A DNA stretch of 64,000 nucleotides from Rhodopirellula bahusiensis (lineage in GTDB: Bacteria > Planctomycetota > Planctomycetia > Pirellulales > Pirellulaceae), in assembly GCF_002727185.1 (NCBI RefSeq), contig NZ_NIZW01000016.1, positions 62,001 to 126,000 of the forward strand. The letters are read 5' to 3'. A program made the translations under genes and the position numbers. Below the pieces are notes generated by a model. The model was given only the letters and a program-made list of their open reading frames with translations, was not told the DNA's origin and ran no database searches. Of the stretch, positions 1 through 8,692 are shown piece after piece. The first letter of the stretch is position 1; each line of letters opens with the position of its first letter.

Positions 1-192
1 GTGGATTGCGGCAGCATCGATGTCTTCGAGCTGGTCCCAACCAGGGATCAACGATCCCCCGCTCGGTTCGTGGCGGGCTGATCCGAGCCGAGTTTCACAC
101 CAAAAACGCATTCAGGTGACTGGCTTTTTCGACTAAACTGGATGGTTGTCAAAAAGACCTCCGATCCACTCACTTGCTCAATTTGTCACACC

Positions 193-1431
193 ATGACGTT
201 TGATTTGAAACGCTCTCTCCGCCCACTCGGTATCGCTGCCGTCTGCTCGATGGCAGCGGGATCGATCCTTCCATCCGGTGCCCTGAACTCGGCTCACGGC
301 CAAGAAGCCGCTGCTGAATCCAGTCAAGCCGCCACGGTTGGGATCGCCAGCGAAAAGCCAGCCGAAGGCCCCTCCGTCGATTTGGGCGACGGTCGATTCA
401 TGGTCCCCTACACGCAAAAGATTCCCGGAACCGACATCACGTTCGAGATGATTCCTATTCCCGGTGGCAAGTTCACAATGGGCAGCCCCGAAGACGCGGA
501 CCCACGTGCCGACGACGAAGGGCCAACGGTTGAGATCAATGTCTCGCCGATGTGGGTCGCCAAAACGGAAACGACCTGGGCGATGTACAAGGAATACATG
601 CGAATGTATGCCGTCTTCAAATCATTTGAAGCCGAAGGCATTCGTACCGTCGACGATTCCAACTTGGCCGACTCGATCACCGCGCCGACGGAGTTGTACG
701 ACCCATCCTTCACCTACGAGTACGGCGAGGAACCCGAGCAACCTGCCGTGACGATGACGCAGTACGCGGCACAGCAATTCACGAAGTGGTTGAGCCTGAT
801 CACGGATCACCAGTACCGCTTGCCAACCGAGGCCGAGTGGGAATACGCCGCACGCGGTGGAACCACGACCGCTTACAGTTGGGGCGACAGTGCCGACGAC
901 ATCGAAGACTACGCTTGGTACTTCGACAATTCATACGACGGCCCGGCTCACGTGGGAACCAAAAAGCCCAACCCGTTTGGCCTGCATGACATGCACGGCA
1001 ACGCGGCCGAATGGACCGTCAACGAGTACTCGGAAGAAGGCTACCAGTGGCTGAAGGAATCGCCCGTCGACAACGCGATTGACGCGGTTCGTTGGCCAGA
1101 AAATCCTTGGCCGTGCGTCTCTCGTGGTGGCAGCTGGGAAAGCGATCCACCGGAACTTCGCAGTGCCGCTCGACTGGCATCGGACGATGATGAATGGAAG
1201 AACGAAGATCCGAACTTCCCCAAAAGCCCTTGGTGGTTCACCGACGATCCATCTCGCGGAGTCGGCTTCCGTTTGTTCCGTTCATTGGAACCACTCGATC
1301 GCGAAGCACTGAAAAACTTCTGGGAGCCCACCGCACTTGAAACCATGGACGATGTTCAAAGCCGCGTCGATGGCGGCCGTGGAGGATGGGGATGGGTCGA
1401 CAAAGACCTGCCCGAAGCCGCCGCGGAATGA
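193..1431 (+). CDS. exported FGE/SUMF1-fold protein, probably non-catalytic
   Basis: 412 aa. The ATG at 193 is preferred over the upstream one at 142 because it puts a short basic N-terminus (MTFDLKRS) directly before a hydrophobic signal segment ending near SAHGQ. The rest is a formylglycine-generating-enzyme-type domain: FEMIPIPGGKFTMGSP, the YRLPTEAEWEYAARGG block, a GLHDMHGNAAEW block, SRGGSW and a terminal GFRLF. True sulfatase-activating FGEs carry catalytic cysteines just after the GGSW motif. Here that stretch reads GGSWESDPPELRSAAR with no cysteine, so sulfatase activation is unlikely; a binding or structural role outside the cytoplasm is inferred. The family is greatly expanded in planctomycetes. 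A double hairpin lies just downstream. Fold call is secure, function is not. Confidence 0.85.
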   Translation: MTFDLKRSLRPLGIAAVCSMAAGSILPSGALNSAHGQEAAAESSQAATVGIASEKPAEGPSVDLGDGRFMVPYTQKIPGTDITFEMIPIPGGKFTMGSPEDADPRADDEGPTVEINVSPMWVAKTETTWAMYKEYMRMYAVFKSFEAEGIRTVDDSNLADSITAPTELYDPSFTYEYGEEPEQPAVTMTQYAAQQFTKWLSLITDHQYRLPTEAEWEYAARGGTTTAYSWGDSADDIEDYAWYFDNSYDGPAHVGTKKPNPFGLHDMHGNAAEWTVNEYSEEGYQWLKESPVDNAIDAVRWPENPWPCVSRGGSWESDPPELRSAARLASDDDEWKNEDPNFPKSPWWFTDDPSRGVGFRLFRSLEPLDREALKNFWEPTALETMDDVQSRVDGGRGGWGWVDKDLPEAAAE

Positions 1432-1453
1432 TCCATCACTCTAATGAAATCAA

Positions 1454-1476
1454 GCTGGCATGAATCCCATGCCAGC
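1454..1476 (+). other. perfect inverted repeat (hairpin) upstream of terminator
   Basis: GCTGGCATG and CATGCCAGC pair as a 9-bp stem around a 5-nt loop (AATCC). It lies 22 bp after the FGE-like stop codon and 6 bp before a second, terminator-like hairpin. It may stabilise the mRNA 3' end or help termination. Confidence 0.6.
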
Positions 1477-1482
1477 GACATC

Positions 1483-1510
1483 AGGCCCGAGTTCGCTCGG
1501 GCCTTTTTTA
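1483..1510 (+). terminator. intrinsic terminator of the FGE-like gene
   Basis: AGGCCCGAG, a TTCG tetraloop, CTCGGGCCT, then a run of T. The 9-bp GC-rich stem with T tract is a textbook rho-independent terminator for the plus strand. It sits just before the end of the convergent hydrolase gene. Confidence 0.85.
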
Positions 1511-1522
1511 TGCGCCGGCGAA

Positions 1523-3739
1523 TCATTGACTCGCTTGGCAACGAACTTGATCCGAGGCATCACGAGCCTGGTAGATCGCTTTCGTTGTCGCCCAATTTTT
1601 TCCACCTGAATCACGGATCGTCAGGGCATACGGCGCACGCCAAGCGGCCAGGGCATCGACGTCACCGTACTTCACCATGCCGGGAACAAAGTCCTCATCG
1701 TCTTGGTGAAGAAGATTCGCGAATCGGAAACCACTCACATCGATCACCGCGTCCTCCAAGAACGGCCCCGCGATCGCTGCAGCCGCCAAGGCATAAGCAG
1801 CGGAACCTTCCGGTGCGACTAAGCTCACGCCACCGGGCGGGTTTTGAAATGCGGAAACCACCGCGAGAACATCCGCGCATCGCGTGGAAGCCAACGGCCG
1901 GTTGTAACCATAAGTGAACGCAGCCGACGCTCGTCGAGGCTGCGGATTCGTTCGCTGCTTTCCTTCGTCGGCATCAGTTGGCATCTCCGCGATGTCGATC
2001 ACAACAATGGTGTTGAATCGATCCAACTGAGCCGCAAAAGCGTCCGACCATTCCGGTGTGTCTGTTGATTCGCCGGCAGCGGAATGAATCCAGATCGCAG
2101 TGCCCGCTGACGACGTCTCGCTGTCTGACTTTGCAACCCATTTCCGAATCGGGATCTCACGACGACGAGCCTCATCGATCACGACGCCAGAAACCACCAT
2201 TGCCCCCGAGTCGTGCTCGACTGGCGCCGAGTACTTCACCGACACACCCGAAGTTTCGGGCATCGGCAGATCGAACAAAGTCGCCAAGGCAGGGCGAATC
2301 TTTTGGTCAAATCCTTTCGCGGTGGCGGACTGGCCGAGGCAATCTTCGAGCAGTTGTCCACTCTCTCCGTTCCACCAACTCAACACCGATTGCTCGTGCT
2401 TGGGTCCACGCTCAGTTGGTGCAGGGTGTCCTTCGTCCCACACCGCGCCCTCTTCATCCGTGATGGCAGGAAAATCAATTTCGACGATCGGTGTCTCCAA
2501 ACCAAGATCGAGGTGCTCGTTCATCCATCCATACATGATCCGGCGAGTCACGTAGTTGTAATTGTGTTTGAACTGGACCAACGATTCACACAACACGTTC
2601 TCAGGTTGATTCATCATCGAATACAATTGCTTCAGCTCCGGGTACCCGTCCGACATCATCTCGATCGTCCAGTCGTCCGCCGCCGTCATTCCCATTGGCT
2701 TGGGAGCCATCAAAGCGGCCAGCTCGACATTCCCCGTTCCGATCCGAAGCAAGCAAGCATTCTCGCACGCACATCCGCCTTGCATCGATGTCGAAACCAT
2801 CCCATTGGGAAAGCTGGCCGCGATTCGTGGCTCCAACGCATCCAACAGAATGGTTTGGGTCCCGCCACCACTGCCACCCGTCACCGCCAAACGTTCCGGA
2901 TCGACTTCATCCAACGACGCCAAGAAATCAAATGATCGCAAAGCATTGTAGGTCTGAAGCCCCAGAATCGATTGCAAACGCGCATCGGCCGGAGTGCTAA
3001 AGAACAGCTCGGGATCCGATCCAGCGGGCACACTCTCTTCTTCTCGGGTGGCGTGCCGACGGTGAGCAAACTCATAGCTGAGCTGTACCGAATCCGCGTA
3101 GCCAACCATGTCAAAGATAAACGTCACGCATCCCATGCGAGCCAGTGTCGCACAACGAGCCAGTTTTGGATGACTGCCTGATTCCAAATGCATTTCATCG
3201 CCATTGGCGATCAACCTTTCCATCGTTTCGGCATCGTTCCGCATCATCCGGCCACCATGCCCGTGCGGGCACAACACAGCGGGACGCTTGCCAGCCGCAT
3301 TCAACCCACGTTCAGCATTCTCGCCGGCGGGACGGAACAACAACCCGGTGACGAAATGCCCGGGCAAACTCTCAAAGTAAACCTTTTCGATTTGGAAACC
3401 ATCTCGTTCCACAACGGAATGGATGGTCGCCTCGATCGGTGGCCGAGGCAGCATCGGATGCAACCCCGTCGCCATCGCAACTCGTGTTCGAAGCTTCTCC
3501 GCTCGTGACTCCCATTGCTGCAGCGTTTCAGGAACATCAAACGGAAAGTGCCCATCCAAAGTTTTCAGCTCCGGCAGGGTGTCGGAAGCATCGGCGTTCT
3601 CCACCGAAGTTTGTTCCGGCAATGTGTCTTCTGAGTGGACGGAAGCGACCGGTTGCAACACCCAACTGACCAGCAGGACAACAACACCGCTCCAAAGCAT
3701 CGAGTCGGCGATGTTGTTTTTCGTTCGTAGTTTCTTCAT
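1523..3739 (-). CDS. large secreted alpha/beta hydrolase (acetyl-xylan-esterase-like)
   Basis: 738 aa from the ATG at 3739. The frame stays open to 4009, but that extension overlaps the neighbouring membrane-protein gene and is low-complexity. Starting at MKKLRTKN gives a signal peptide (MLWSGVVVLLVSWVLQPVAS). An alpha/beta hydrolase core follows: RPAVLCPHGHGG as the oxyanion region, a D-x-x-G-Y segment, and the nucleophile elbow VTGGSGGGTQT. This resembles the secreted acetyl-xylan-esterase/Abhydrolase_7 group abundant in planctomycetes. The last 250 residues hold a second, degenerate hydrolase-like segment (SAAGESTD, SLVAPEGSAAYALAAAA), so a two-lobed enzyme is possible. Polysaccharide deacetylation is inferred from family habit only. 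Confidence 0.8.
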   Translation of the reverse strand: MKKLRTKNNIADSMLWSGVVVLLVSWVLQPVASVHSEDTLPEQTSVENADASDTLPELKTLDGHFPFDVPETLQQWESRAEKLRTRVAMATGLHPMLPRPPIEATIHSVVERDGFQIEKVYFESLPGHFVTGLLFRPAGENAERGLNAAGKRPAVLCPHGHGGRMMRNDAETMERLIANGDEMHLESGSHPKLARCATLARMGCVTFIFDMVGYADSVQLSYEFAHRRHATREEESVPAGSDPELFFSTPADARLQSILGLQTYNALRSFDFLASLDEVDPERLAVTGGSGGGTQTILLDALEPRIAASFPNGMVSTSMQGGCACENACLLRIGTGNVELAALMAPKPMGMTAADDWTIEMMSDGYPELKQLYSMMNQPENVLCESLVQFKHNYNYVTRRIMYGWMNEHLDLGLETPIVEIDFPAITDEEGAVWDEGHPAPTERGPKHEQSVLSWWNGESGQLLEDCLGQSATAKGFDQKIRPALATLFDLPMPETSGVSVKYSAPVEHDSGAMVVSGVVIDEARRREIPIRKWVAKSDSETSSAGTAIWIHSAAGESTDTPEWSDAFAAQLDRFNTIVVIDIAEMPTDADEGKQRTNPQPRRASAAFTYGYNRPLASTRCADVLAVVSAFQNPPGGVSLVAPEGSAAYALAAAAIAGPFLEDAVIDVSGFRFANLLHQDDEDFVPGMVKYGDVDALAAWRAPYALTIRDSGGKNWATTKAIYQARDASDQVRCQASQ

Positions 3740-3810
3740 AAGGATTCGTTGGCAGGAGGGATGCTGAAACAGCGGAGGGAGGAAGTGCTCGAAAGTTCGA
3801 CTTTGTGGAC

Positions 3811-4404
3811 CTAGGCTTCCAAGGCAGAAGCGATGCGGATTCGCATCCGACTGATCGTCGGAAACATCGCAACAACACCCAACAAAGCCACCAGGGCACA
3901 CAACAAGTTGACTGGCGAACGTGTCAAAAACATCATGACGAAATTGATGATCGCGGTGCCTTCCATGACCGACTGCCCGATCAAACGAGCTGTTTGATCC
4001 GTCTGGCAAAACTGACTCAGTGGCATCGGCATCGGTTCACGTTCGGGCCATTGCGACCAACTACGAGCGGAAGCAACGGCACCCTCAGCGGCTCTCAATT
4101 TGGTCGCCGCAGCGGATCGCTGCATCGCAGGCACGAGGAATGCAACCACCGTGTTTGCCACCAACGCCACAACACCAATCAGCACAAAGATCGTCTGATT
4201 GCCCTGGGGAGGTTCGTCTCCGCCGATCATCCAAAGGATCGCGCCCATGAACACACAACCCATGGTCAATCCAAACGTGACCACCATTCCTTGAAATGCC
4301 CAACCGGACAACGTTGTGCCACCGGAATCGATCGCTTGCGGATCCATCGAAGTCGCCGAATCTGGATGATGCACGTTTGGAGTGGAGGATGGGTCTGGAT
4401 TCAT
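3811..4404 (-). CDS. four-TM membrane protein of unknown function
   Basis: 197 aa. A hydrophilic N-terminal tail of about 33 residues precedes hydrophobic segments around residues 35-60 (MVVTFGLTMGCVFMGAILWMI), 70-92 (IFVLIGVVALVANTVVAFLV), 145-160 and 165-185 (LLCALVALLGVVAMF). There are no catalytic motifs and no family is recognised. It may share a transcript with the hydrolase 71 bp downstream, and it is divergent from the deacetylase gene, with 88 bp between the starts. The initiating ATG gives MNPDPSST. Confidence 0.7.
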   Translation of the reverse strand: MNPDPSSTPNVHHPDSATSMDPQAIDSGGTTLSGWAFQGMVVTFGLTMGCVFMGAILWMIGGDEPPQGNQTIFVLIGVVALVANTVVAFLVPAMQRSAAATKLRAAEGAVASARSWSQWPEREPMPMPLSQFCQTDQTARLIGQSVMEGTAIINFVMMFLTRSPVNLLCALVALLGVVAMFPTISRMRIRIASALEA

Positions 4405-4492
4405 TCGTCTTGTCGGGTGCGATAAGGTGTTGCAATGGAACGTGCTGTCGAGGTCACAGCACCAAGTTTAACCCTCAGCCAACTCGCCTGCA

Positions 4493-5410
4493 TTGCGTCT
4501 GTACTACACCGATCATTTCGATCTGCCTCTGCCTGACGGGCACCGGTTTCCGATGTCCAAGTATCGGCTGTTGCGGCAGAGGGTGGTCGAATCGGAATAT
4601 CACCGCGACGACGCTCTGATCGTTCCGCAAGCCGCGACGGACGAACAATTGCTGACCTGCCACACATCGGACTATGTCCAACGAGTTCAGGCAGGAGCGT
4701 TGACCAAGCAAGAAATCCGACGAATCGGATTTCCATGGTCGCCAAAGATGGTGGAGCGTTCTCGCCGGAGCACCGGGGCCACGATATCGGCCGCGCGGGC
4801 GGCACTCACCGAAGGAGTCTCCGCCAACCTCGCCGGCGGCACTCATCACGCTTTCGCGGGCGAAGGAGAAGGATACTGCGTGTTCAACGATGCCGCGGTC
4901 GCCATCCGAACGCTGCAGGCGGAGGGACTGATCGAGCGAGCCGCAATCATCGACTTGGATGTCCATCAAGGAAACGGAACCGCTTCGATCCTGAAGGACG
5001 ACCCCAGCGTTTTCACCTGTTCCGTTCACGGGGTCAAAAACTTTCCCCTGCGGAAGATGCCCAGCGATTTGGATGTCAGCCTGCCGGACGGAACGGGGGA
5101 CGAGGACTACTGCGAAGCGTTGCGAACCACCCTTGGGCAACTCGATTGCCATCAAACACAATCAGGTCAATTTGACTTGATCGTTTACCTCGCGGGCGCC
5201 GATCCGTTTCAAAACGATCGGCTTGGTCGTCTTTCGTTGACCATGCAAGGATTGCGTCAGCGAGACGAGATGGTCCTCAGGTGGTGTCGTCAGAACGATT
5301 TGCCGGTAGCAATCGCAATGGCAGGGGGTTACTCTGTAGAAGTCACTGAGATCGTTGACATTCACTCCCAAACCTTATCTGTCGCCAAAGTTTGGTCACT
5401 GTCCCACTGA
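4493..5410 (+). CDS. histone-deacetylase-family (AcuC/HDAC-like) deacetylase
   Basis: 305 aa from a TTG start; no in-frame ATG or GTG precedes the conserved N-terminus MRLYYTDHFDLPLP. It has the zinc-deacetylase signature: tandem histidines in GGTHHAF (His118/119), D-x-D-x-H in IIDLDVHQGNGT (zinc ligands Asp156 and His158), and the third zinc ligand in AGADPF (Asp237). All catalytic positions seem intact. Family members remove acetyl groups from lysines or small amines; the bacterial substrate cannot be read from sequence. The next gene, an ECF sigma factor, starts 9 bp downstream, so it may head the same operon. Confidence 0.88.
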   Translation: MRLYYTDHFDLPLPDGHRFPMSKYRLLRQRVVESEYHRDDALIVPQAATDEQLLTCHTSDYVQRVQAGALTKQEIRRIGFPWSPKMVERSRRSTGATISAARAALTEGVSANLAGGTHHAFAGEGEGYCVFNDAAVAIRTLQAEGLIERAAIIDLDVHQGNGTASILKDDPSVFTCSVHGVKNFPLRKMPSDLDVSLPDGTGDEDYCEALRTTLGQLDCHQTQSGQFDLIVYLAGADPFQNDRLGRLSLTMQGLRQRDEMVLRWCRQNDLPVAIAMAGGYSVEVTEIVDIHSQTLSVAKVWSLSH

Positions 5411-5419
5411 GCCTCGTTG

Positions 5420-6037
5420 ATGTCATCGATCACGCAAATCTTGCAAAGTAGTCAAAACGGTGACGCGGCTAAAACCGATCAGATGTTTTCGTTTCTGTAC
5501 GATGACTTGCGTCGGATGGCGGGCCGGTTCCTTCAATCTGAACCGCGGCGCGAGCGGCTGAGCAGTTCCTCACTCGTTCACCAAGCCTATGTGCGGATGG
5601 TCGATCAAGACCATGTGGACTGGCAGGGCAAGACGCATTTCTTTGCCATTGGTGCCACGGTCATGCGGCGAATCCTCGTCGACCACGCTCGCCGAACCCA
5701 AGCCCAGAAACGTGGCGGCGGCTGGATCCGACGTCAGCTCGACGACGAAGTCACCTTTCTTCTCGATCAAGATGACGATGTCGTCGCTTTGGACGAACTG
5801 CTGCTGCAATTGGCCAGCTTGAGCCCACGCCAAGCCCGTGTCGTTGAACTCCGGTTCTTCGGTGGCTTAGGCATGAAAGAGATTGCCGCAGAACTCAACC
5901 TGGGACTTCGCACCGTCGAAAAGGAATGGGCAATGGCTCGAGCCTGGATGCGACGCGAACTGCGTGATCCGGAGGAAGAAACCCAGGACGCCAGTGTCAA
6001 CCAAGCGAACGCCGACGACGAATCGCCCACCTCATGA
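5420..6037 (+). CDS. ECF-type RNA polymerase sigma factor (TIGR02999-like)
   Basis: 205 aa. The ATG at 5420 is chosen over a TTG three bases upstream. Region 2 is YDDLRRMAGRFLQSEPR with SSLVHQAYVRMV and FFAIGATVMRRILVDHAR. Region 4 is LSPRQARVVELRFFGGLGMKEIAAELNLGLRTVEKEW, a helix-turn-helix. This matches the ECF subgroup common in Planctomycetes and Acidobacteria, usually encoded just upstream of a Ser/Thr kinase, as here. The stop overlaps the kinase start by 4 bp (ATGA), implying translational coupling. No anti-sigma gene is adjacent; control through the neighbouring kinase is inferred. Confidence 0.92.
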   Translation: MSSITQILQSSQNGDAAKTDQMFSFLYDDLRRMAGRFLQSEPRRERLSSSSLVHQAYVRMVDQDHVDWQGKTHFFAIGATVMRRILVDHARRTQAQKRGGGWIRRQLDDEVTFLLDQDDDVVALDELLLQLASLSPRQARVVELRFFGGLGMKEIAAELNLGLRTVEKEWAMARAWMRRELRDPEEETQDASVNQANADDESPTS

Positions 6038-8688
6038 TGGATGCGGATCGTTACCAGCGTGTCCGCGACCTGTTCTGGGAAGCCGAGGAAATCGAGGAAG
6101 ACGCGAGAGAAAAATTCATTCGCGACCAAGCCTCCGGCGATGAAGAACTGATCCGGGAAGTTCTTTCCTTGTTGGCCGAACACGACCCCAACGCAGCTCG
6201 CGTCGAAGGCGCAGCCAACAGGCGAAAATCTGGTAGCGCGTCGTCTCCATTTGGCCAGGGACTTCCAACACCGCGAGAAACCACCGGTTCCGAAGTGGCT
6301 CGAGCGATCCGGTCGATGGCGGAGACAGCTTCGGGTTCAACGCCCGATTCCAACGGCGACCAATCGCCGACCGCTGACCCCATTTCCGCGTCTCGAGACG
6401 CCAGCGATGGGCATACGGTTCATGCCGCTCAACGCACCCACGCGATGCCGCGTCACGATTCCGATCGCCCGCAGCGGCCAGGCGGACAACATCGCAAAAC
6501 GTTGACCTCGATTGGCCCCATCGACCGAGCCAAGCAATACAACTGGTTGGTTTGGCTGCTCGCCGCAACCACCATCATTTGCATCTGGCTGGTGGCGGCT
6601 TGGGTCGACCGTCGGATTCAACAGCAAGCAGAAAAATCCGCTCAGCAATCACTGTCGCTGGCACTCGACTACTCCACCCTCAAAATCAAACAGCTTCTCC
6701 ATCGCGATCAACTATTCGCGATCGACTTGGCGGGACAACCTGACGTTCAAGAAGCGATTCAATCGCTAACAAGGTTCGACTCCACAGCAGAACTTTCCGG
6801 CTCAGCGGATGAAATCATCCAGCAGTTCTCGGATGCAGTGCGAAACTTGAAGTCGCAGTCATCGGAGTTGAGCTCTCACGGCTTGCCAGCTTTCCAAACC
6901 CCGGATGTCATTTTCTTCAGTCGGGACCTGCAACCGCTAGCGATCGTTTTTGCCAACGGAAACATCCGCTCGATGGTCGATCAAGCTTCCACTCGGCTTC
7001 CTCCCGACGGTGCGGCCGACTTGGCCAGAGCACTCAGCGGACGAACTGTTCTGCATGCTTCCGAACCCTTGGCAACGTTGCTGGGCGAAACGCTCGCCGA
7101 TGAACTGAATGCCTCTGAGATCAATCCGTTGGCATGGATCGTCCCGGTTCACGCACACACTGCAAAACCATCTGAAGGAACAAACGCTCGTCGTTCAGAT
7201 GTACTCGGTGCAGCGATTGTCATTTCACCGAACACCAACCGATGGCTGAATGAAGCTTTGTCTTCGATCAGCCATTCCAACTCGGTCGATGCGTTCATGG
7301 TCGACCGTGATGGGTTCATGCAGACGCATAGCGTGAATCTTCCCGAGGACGTTCCGCCAGCATTGAGAGCAAAGTTTCGGGTGACGGAGATCGCCACCTC
7401 ATCGGAGGCGGAAGCACGCTTGAATCAAATGGTCGATCAACAGGATCTATCGACCGAATCAGAGTCGTTCAATACCGAAGGCGGGTCGTCGCTTGGTCAC
7501 ACGGTCAACCCGCTAACCATCGCCGCAGCCTCGGTCTCTCACAGCCCAGAAGCTCAGTTGCATGGCCAGCGCTACCGCACTTACACCGGCAAGTGGTGCA
7601 TCGGCGTTTGGCAGTGGCTTCCTGAATTTGGCATGGGACTGATCGTCGAACGCGACTCCAACCAGGATGCGTACCCTCTTTCGTCAACTTGGCCTTGGGC
7701 GTTGCTGCTTTCGCTCGCCTCCGTCGCCCCCATTTTGGTAGCCAAACGACTAGCAAAAGGCCCTGCGCCCTCGGCACTCAAACAACCACTCGGGCGATAC
7801 CACATTCACGAGGAACTTGGTGCGGGCGGCATGGGGGTTGTTTACAGAGCCAGCCACACGGAACTTGGCCGCGACATTGCACTGAAAGTACTTCGGGTCG
7901 ATCGGCAAGACGACGACGATCATCGACGCTTTGACCGCGAGGCACGTTTGGCAGCCAGTTTGAGCAGTCCTCATAGCGTGACCATTTACGACTACGGTCG
8001 CAATGAACACGGAGAAGCGTTCTGTGTGATGAAGTTGCTCGACGGTCTCACGTTATCGGAGATCGTCGCACGAAGCGGCCACCAAAGTCCTGCTCGCGCG
8101 ATCTGGATCATGCGACAGGTTTGCCAAGCCGTCTTGGAGGCTCATTCCAAAGGCCTGATGCATCGCGATCTCAAGCCGCAAAACATCATGCTGAGCTTCG
8201 ACACCATCGTCGGCGACTGGGCGGTGGTGTTTGACTTTGGATTGGCTAAGCCGCTCGAACCCAACCAAGGTGTTTTTCAAACTGCCGAAACCGTGTGGGC
8301 GGGAACCCCCATGTACATGGCGCCCGAGCGATTTCGTGCTCCGTCGGTGATGGACCCGCGAAGCGATGTTTATTCGCTCGGCTGTGTCTTATACTTTTTA
8401 CTGACAGGTCGACCGCCTTTCGCAGAATGCGATCCCGAGTCCATGTTCGCCTTGATCCTGACGCAACAACCACTCGAGATCGAAACGCATCGCGGTGAGG
8501 CGATCGATTCCGAACTGGATACGTTGGTGCAAGCCTGCATGGCCAAGGACAAACACGACCGTGTGGGCTCGGTGGCGGATTTGATTCAGCGTTTGGATTC
8601 ATTTGCACCGCGATATCCCTGGACGCAAGAAGACGCACACCATTGGTGGCAACGTCACGCCGATGAAGAACTCGCTAAAAAGCTTTGA
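6034..8688 (+). CDS. two-TM sensor Ser/Thr protein kinase
   Basis: 884 aa. Residues 1-50 are the short helical module typical of kinases paired with this sigma group (RDLFWEAEEIEEDAREKFI). TM1 spans about 171-190 and TM2 about 551-568, enclosing a roughly 360-residue extracytoplasmic sensor region of Cache-like length; the sensor fold is not recognised by motif. The C-terminal Hanks kinase starts near residue 589 (LGAGGMGVVYRA) with a VAIK-like lysine (IALKVLRV), HRDLKPQN near 710, DFG near 735, GTPMYMAPE and DVYSLG. All catalytic residues are present. Unusually, the kinase lies after the second TM rather than before the only TM. Its start overlaps the sigma stop and a histidine kinase starts 4 bp after its stop. 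Confidence 0.9.
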   Translation: MMDADRYQRVRDLFWEAEEIEEDAREKFIRDQASGDEELIREVLSLLAEHDPNAARVEGAANRRKSGSASSPFGQGLPTPRETTGSEVARAIRSMAETASGSTPDSNGDQSPTADPISASRDASDGHTVHAAQRTHAMPRHDSDRPQRPGGQHRKTLTSIGPIDRAKQYNWLVWLLAATTIICIWLVAAWVDRRIQQQAEKSAQQSLSLALDYSTLKIKQLLHRDQLFAIDLAGQPDVQEAIQSLTRFDSTAELSGSADEIIQQFSDAVRNLKSQSSELSSHGLPAFQTPDVIFFSRDLQPLAIVFANGNIRSMVDQASTRLPPDGAADLARALSGRTVLHASEPLATLLGETLADELNASEINPLAWIVPVHAHTAKPSEGTNARRSDVLGAAIVISPNTNRWLNEALSSISHSNSVDAFMVDRDGFMQTHSVNLPEDVPPALRAKFRVTEIATSSEAEARLNQMVDQQDLSTESESFNTEGGSSLGHTVNPLTIAAASVSHSPEAQLHGQRYRTYTGKWCIGVWQWLPEFGMGLIVERDSNQDAYPLSSTWPWALLLSLASVAPILVAKRLAKGPAPSALKQPLGRYHIHEELGAGGMGVVYRASHTELGRDIALKVLRVDRQDDDDHRRFDREARLAASLSSPHSVTIYDYGRNEHGEAFCVMKLLDGLTLSEIVARSGHQSPARAIWIMRQVCQAVLEAHSKGLMHRDLKPQNIMLSFDTIVGDWAVVFDFGLAKPLEPNQGVFQTAETVWAGTPMYMAPERFRAPSVMDPRSDVYSLGCVLYFLLTGRPPFAECDPESMFALILTQQPLEIETHRGEAIDSELDTLVQACMAKDKHDRVGSVADLIQRLDSFAPRYPWTQEDAHHWWQRHADEELAKKL

Positions 8689-8692
8689 ACTC

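Noticed and set aside
1-111. Minus-strand frame from ATG 111 running off the left edge (37 codons, ending ...LEDIDAAAIH)
   Set aside because: Plus-strand frames across the same bases are also open and the piece is too short to judge. It may be the N-terminus of a real divergent gene, but it cannot be supported.
1444-1917. 157-residue plus-strand ORF over the terminator and the hydrolase end
   Set aside because: Begins in the double-hairpin region and is antisense to the conserved hydrolase frame.
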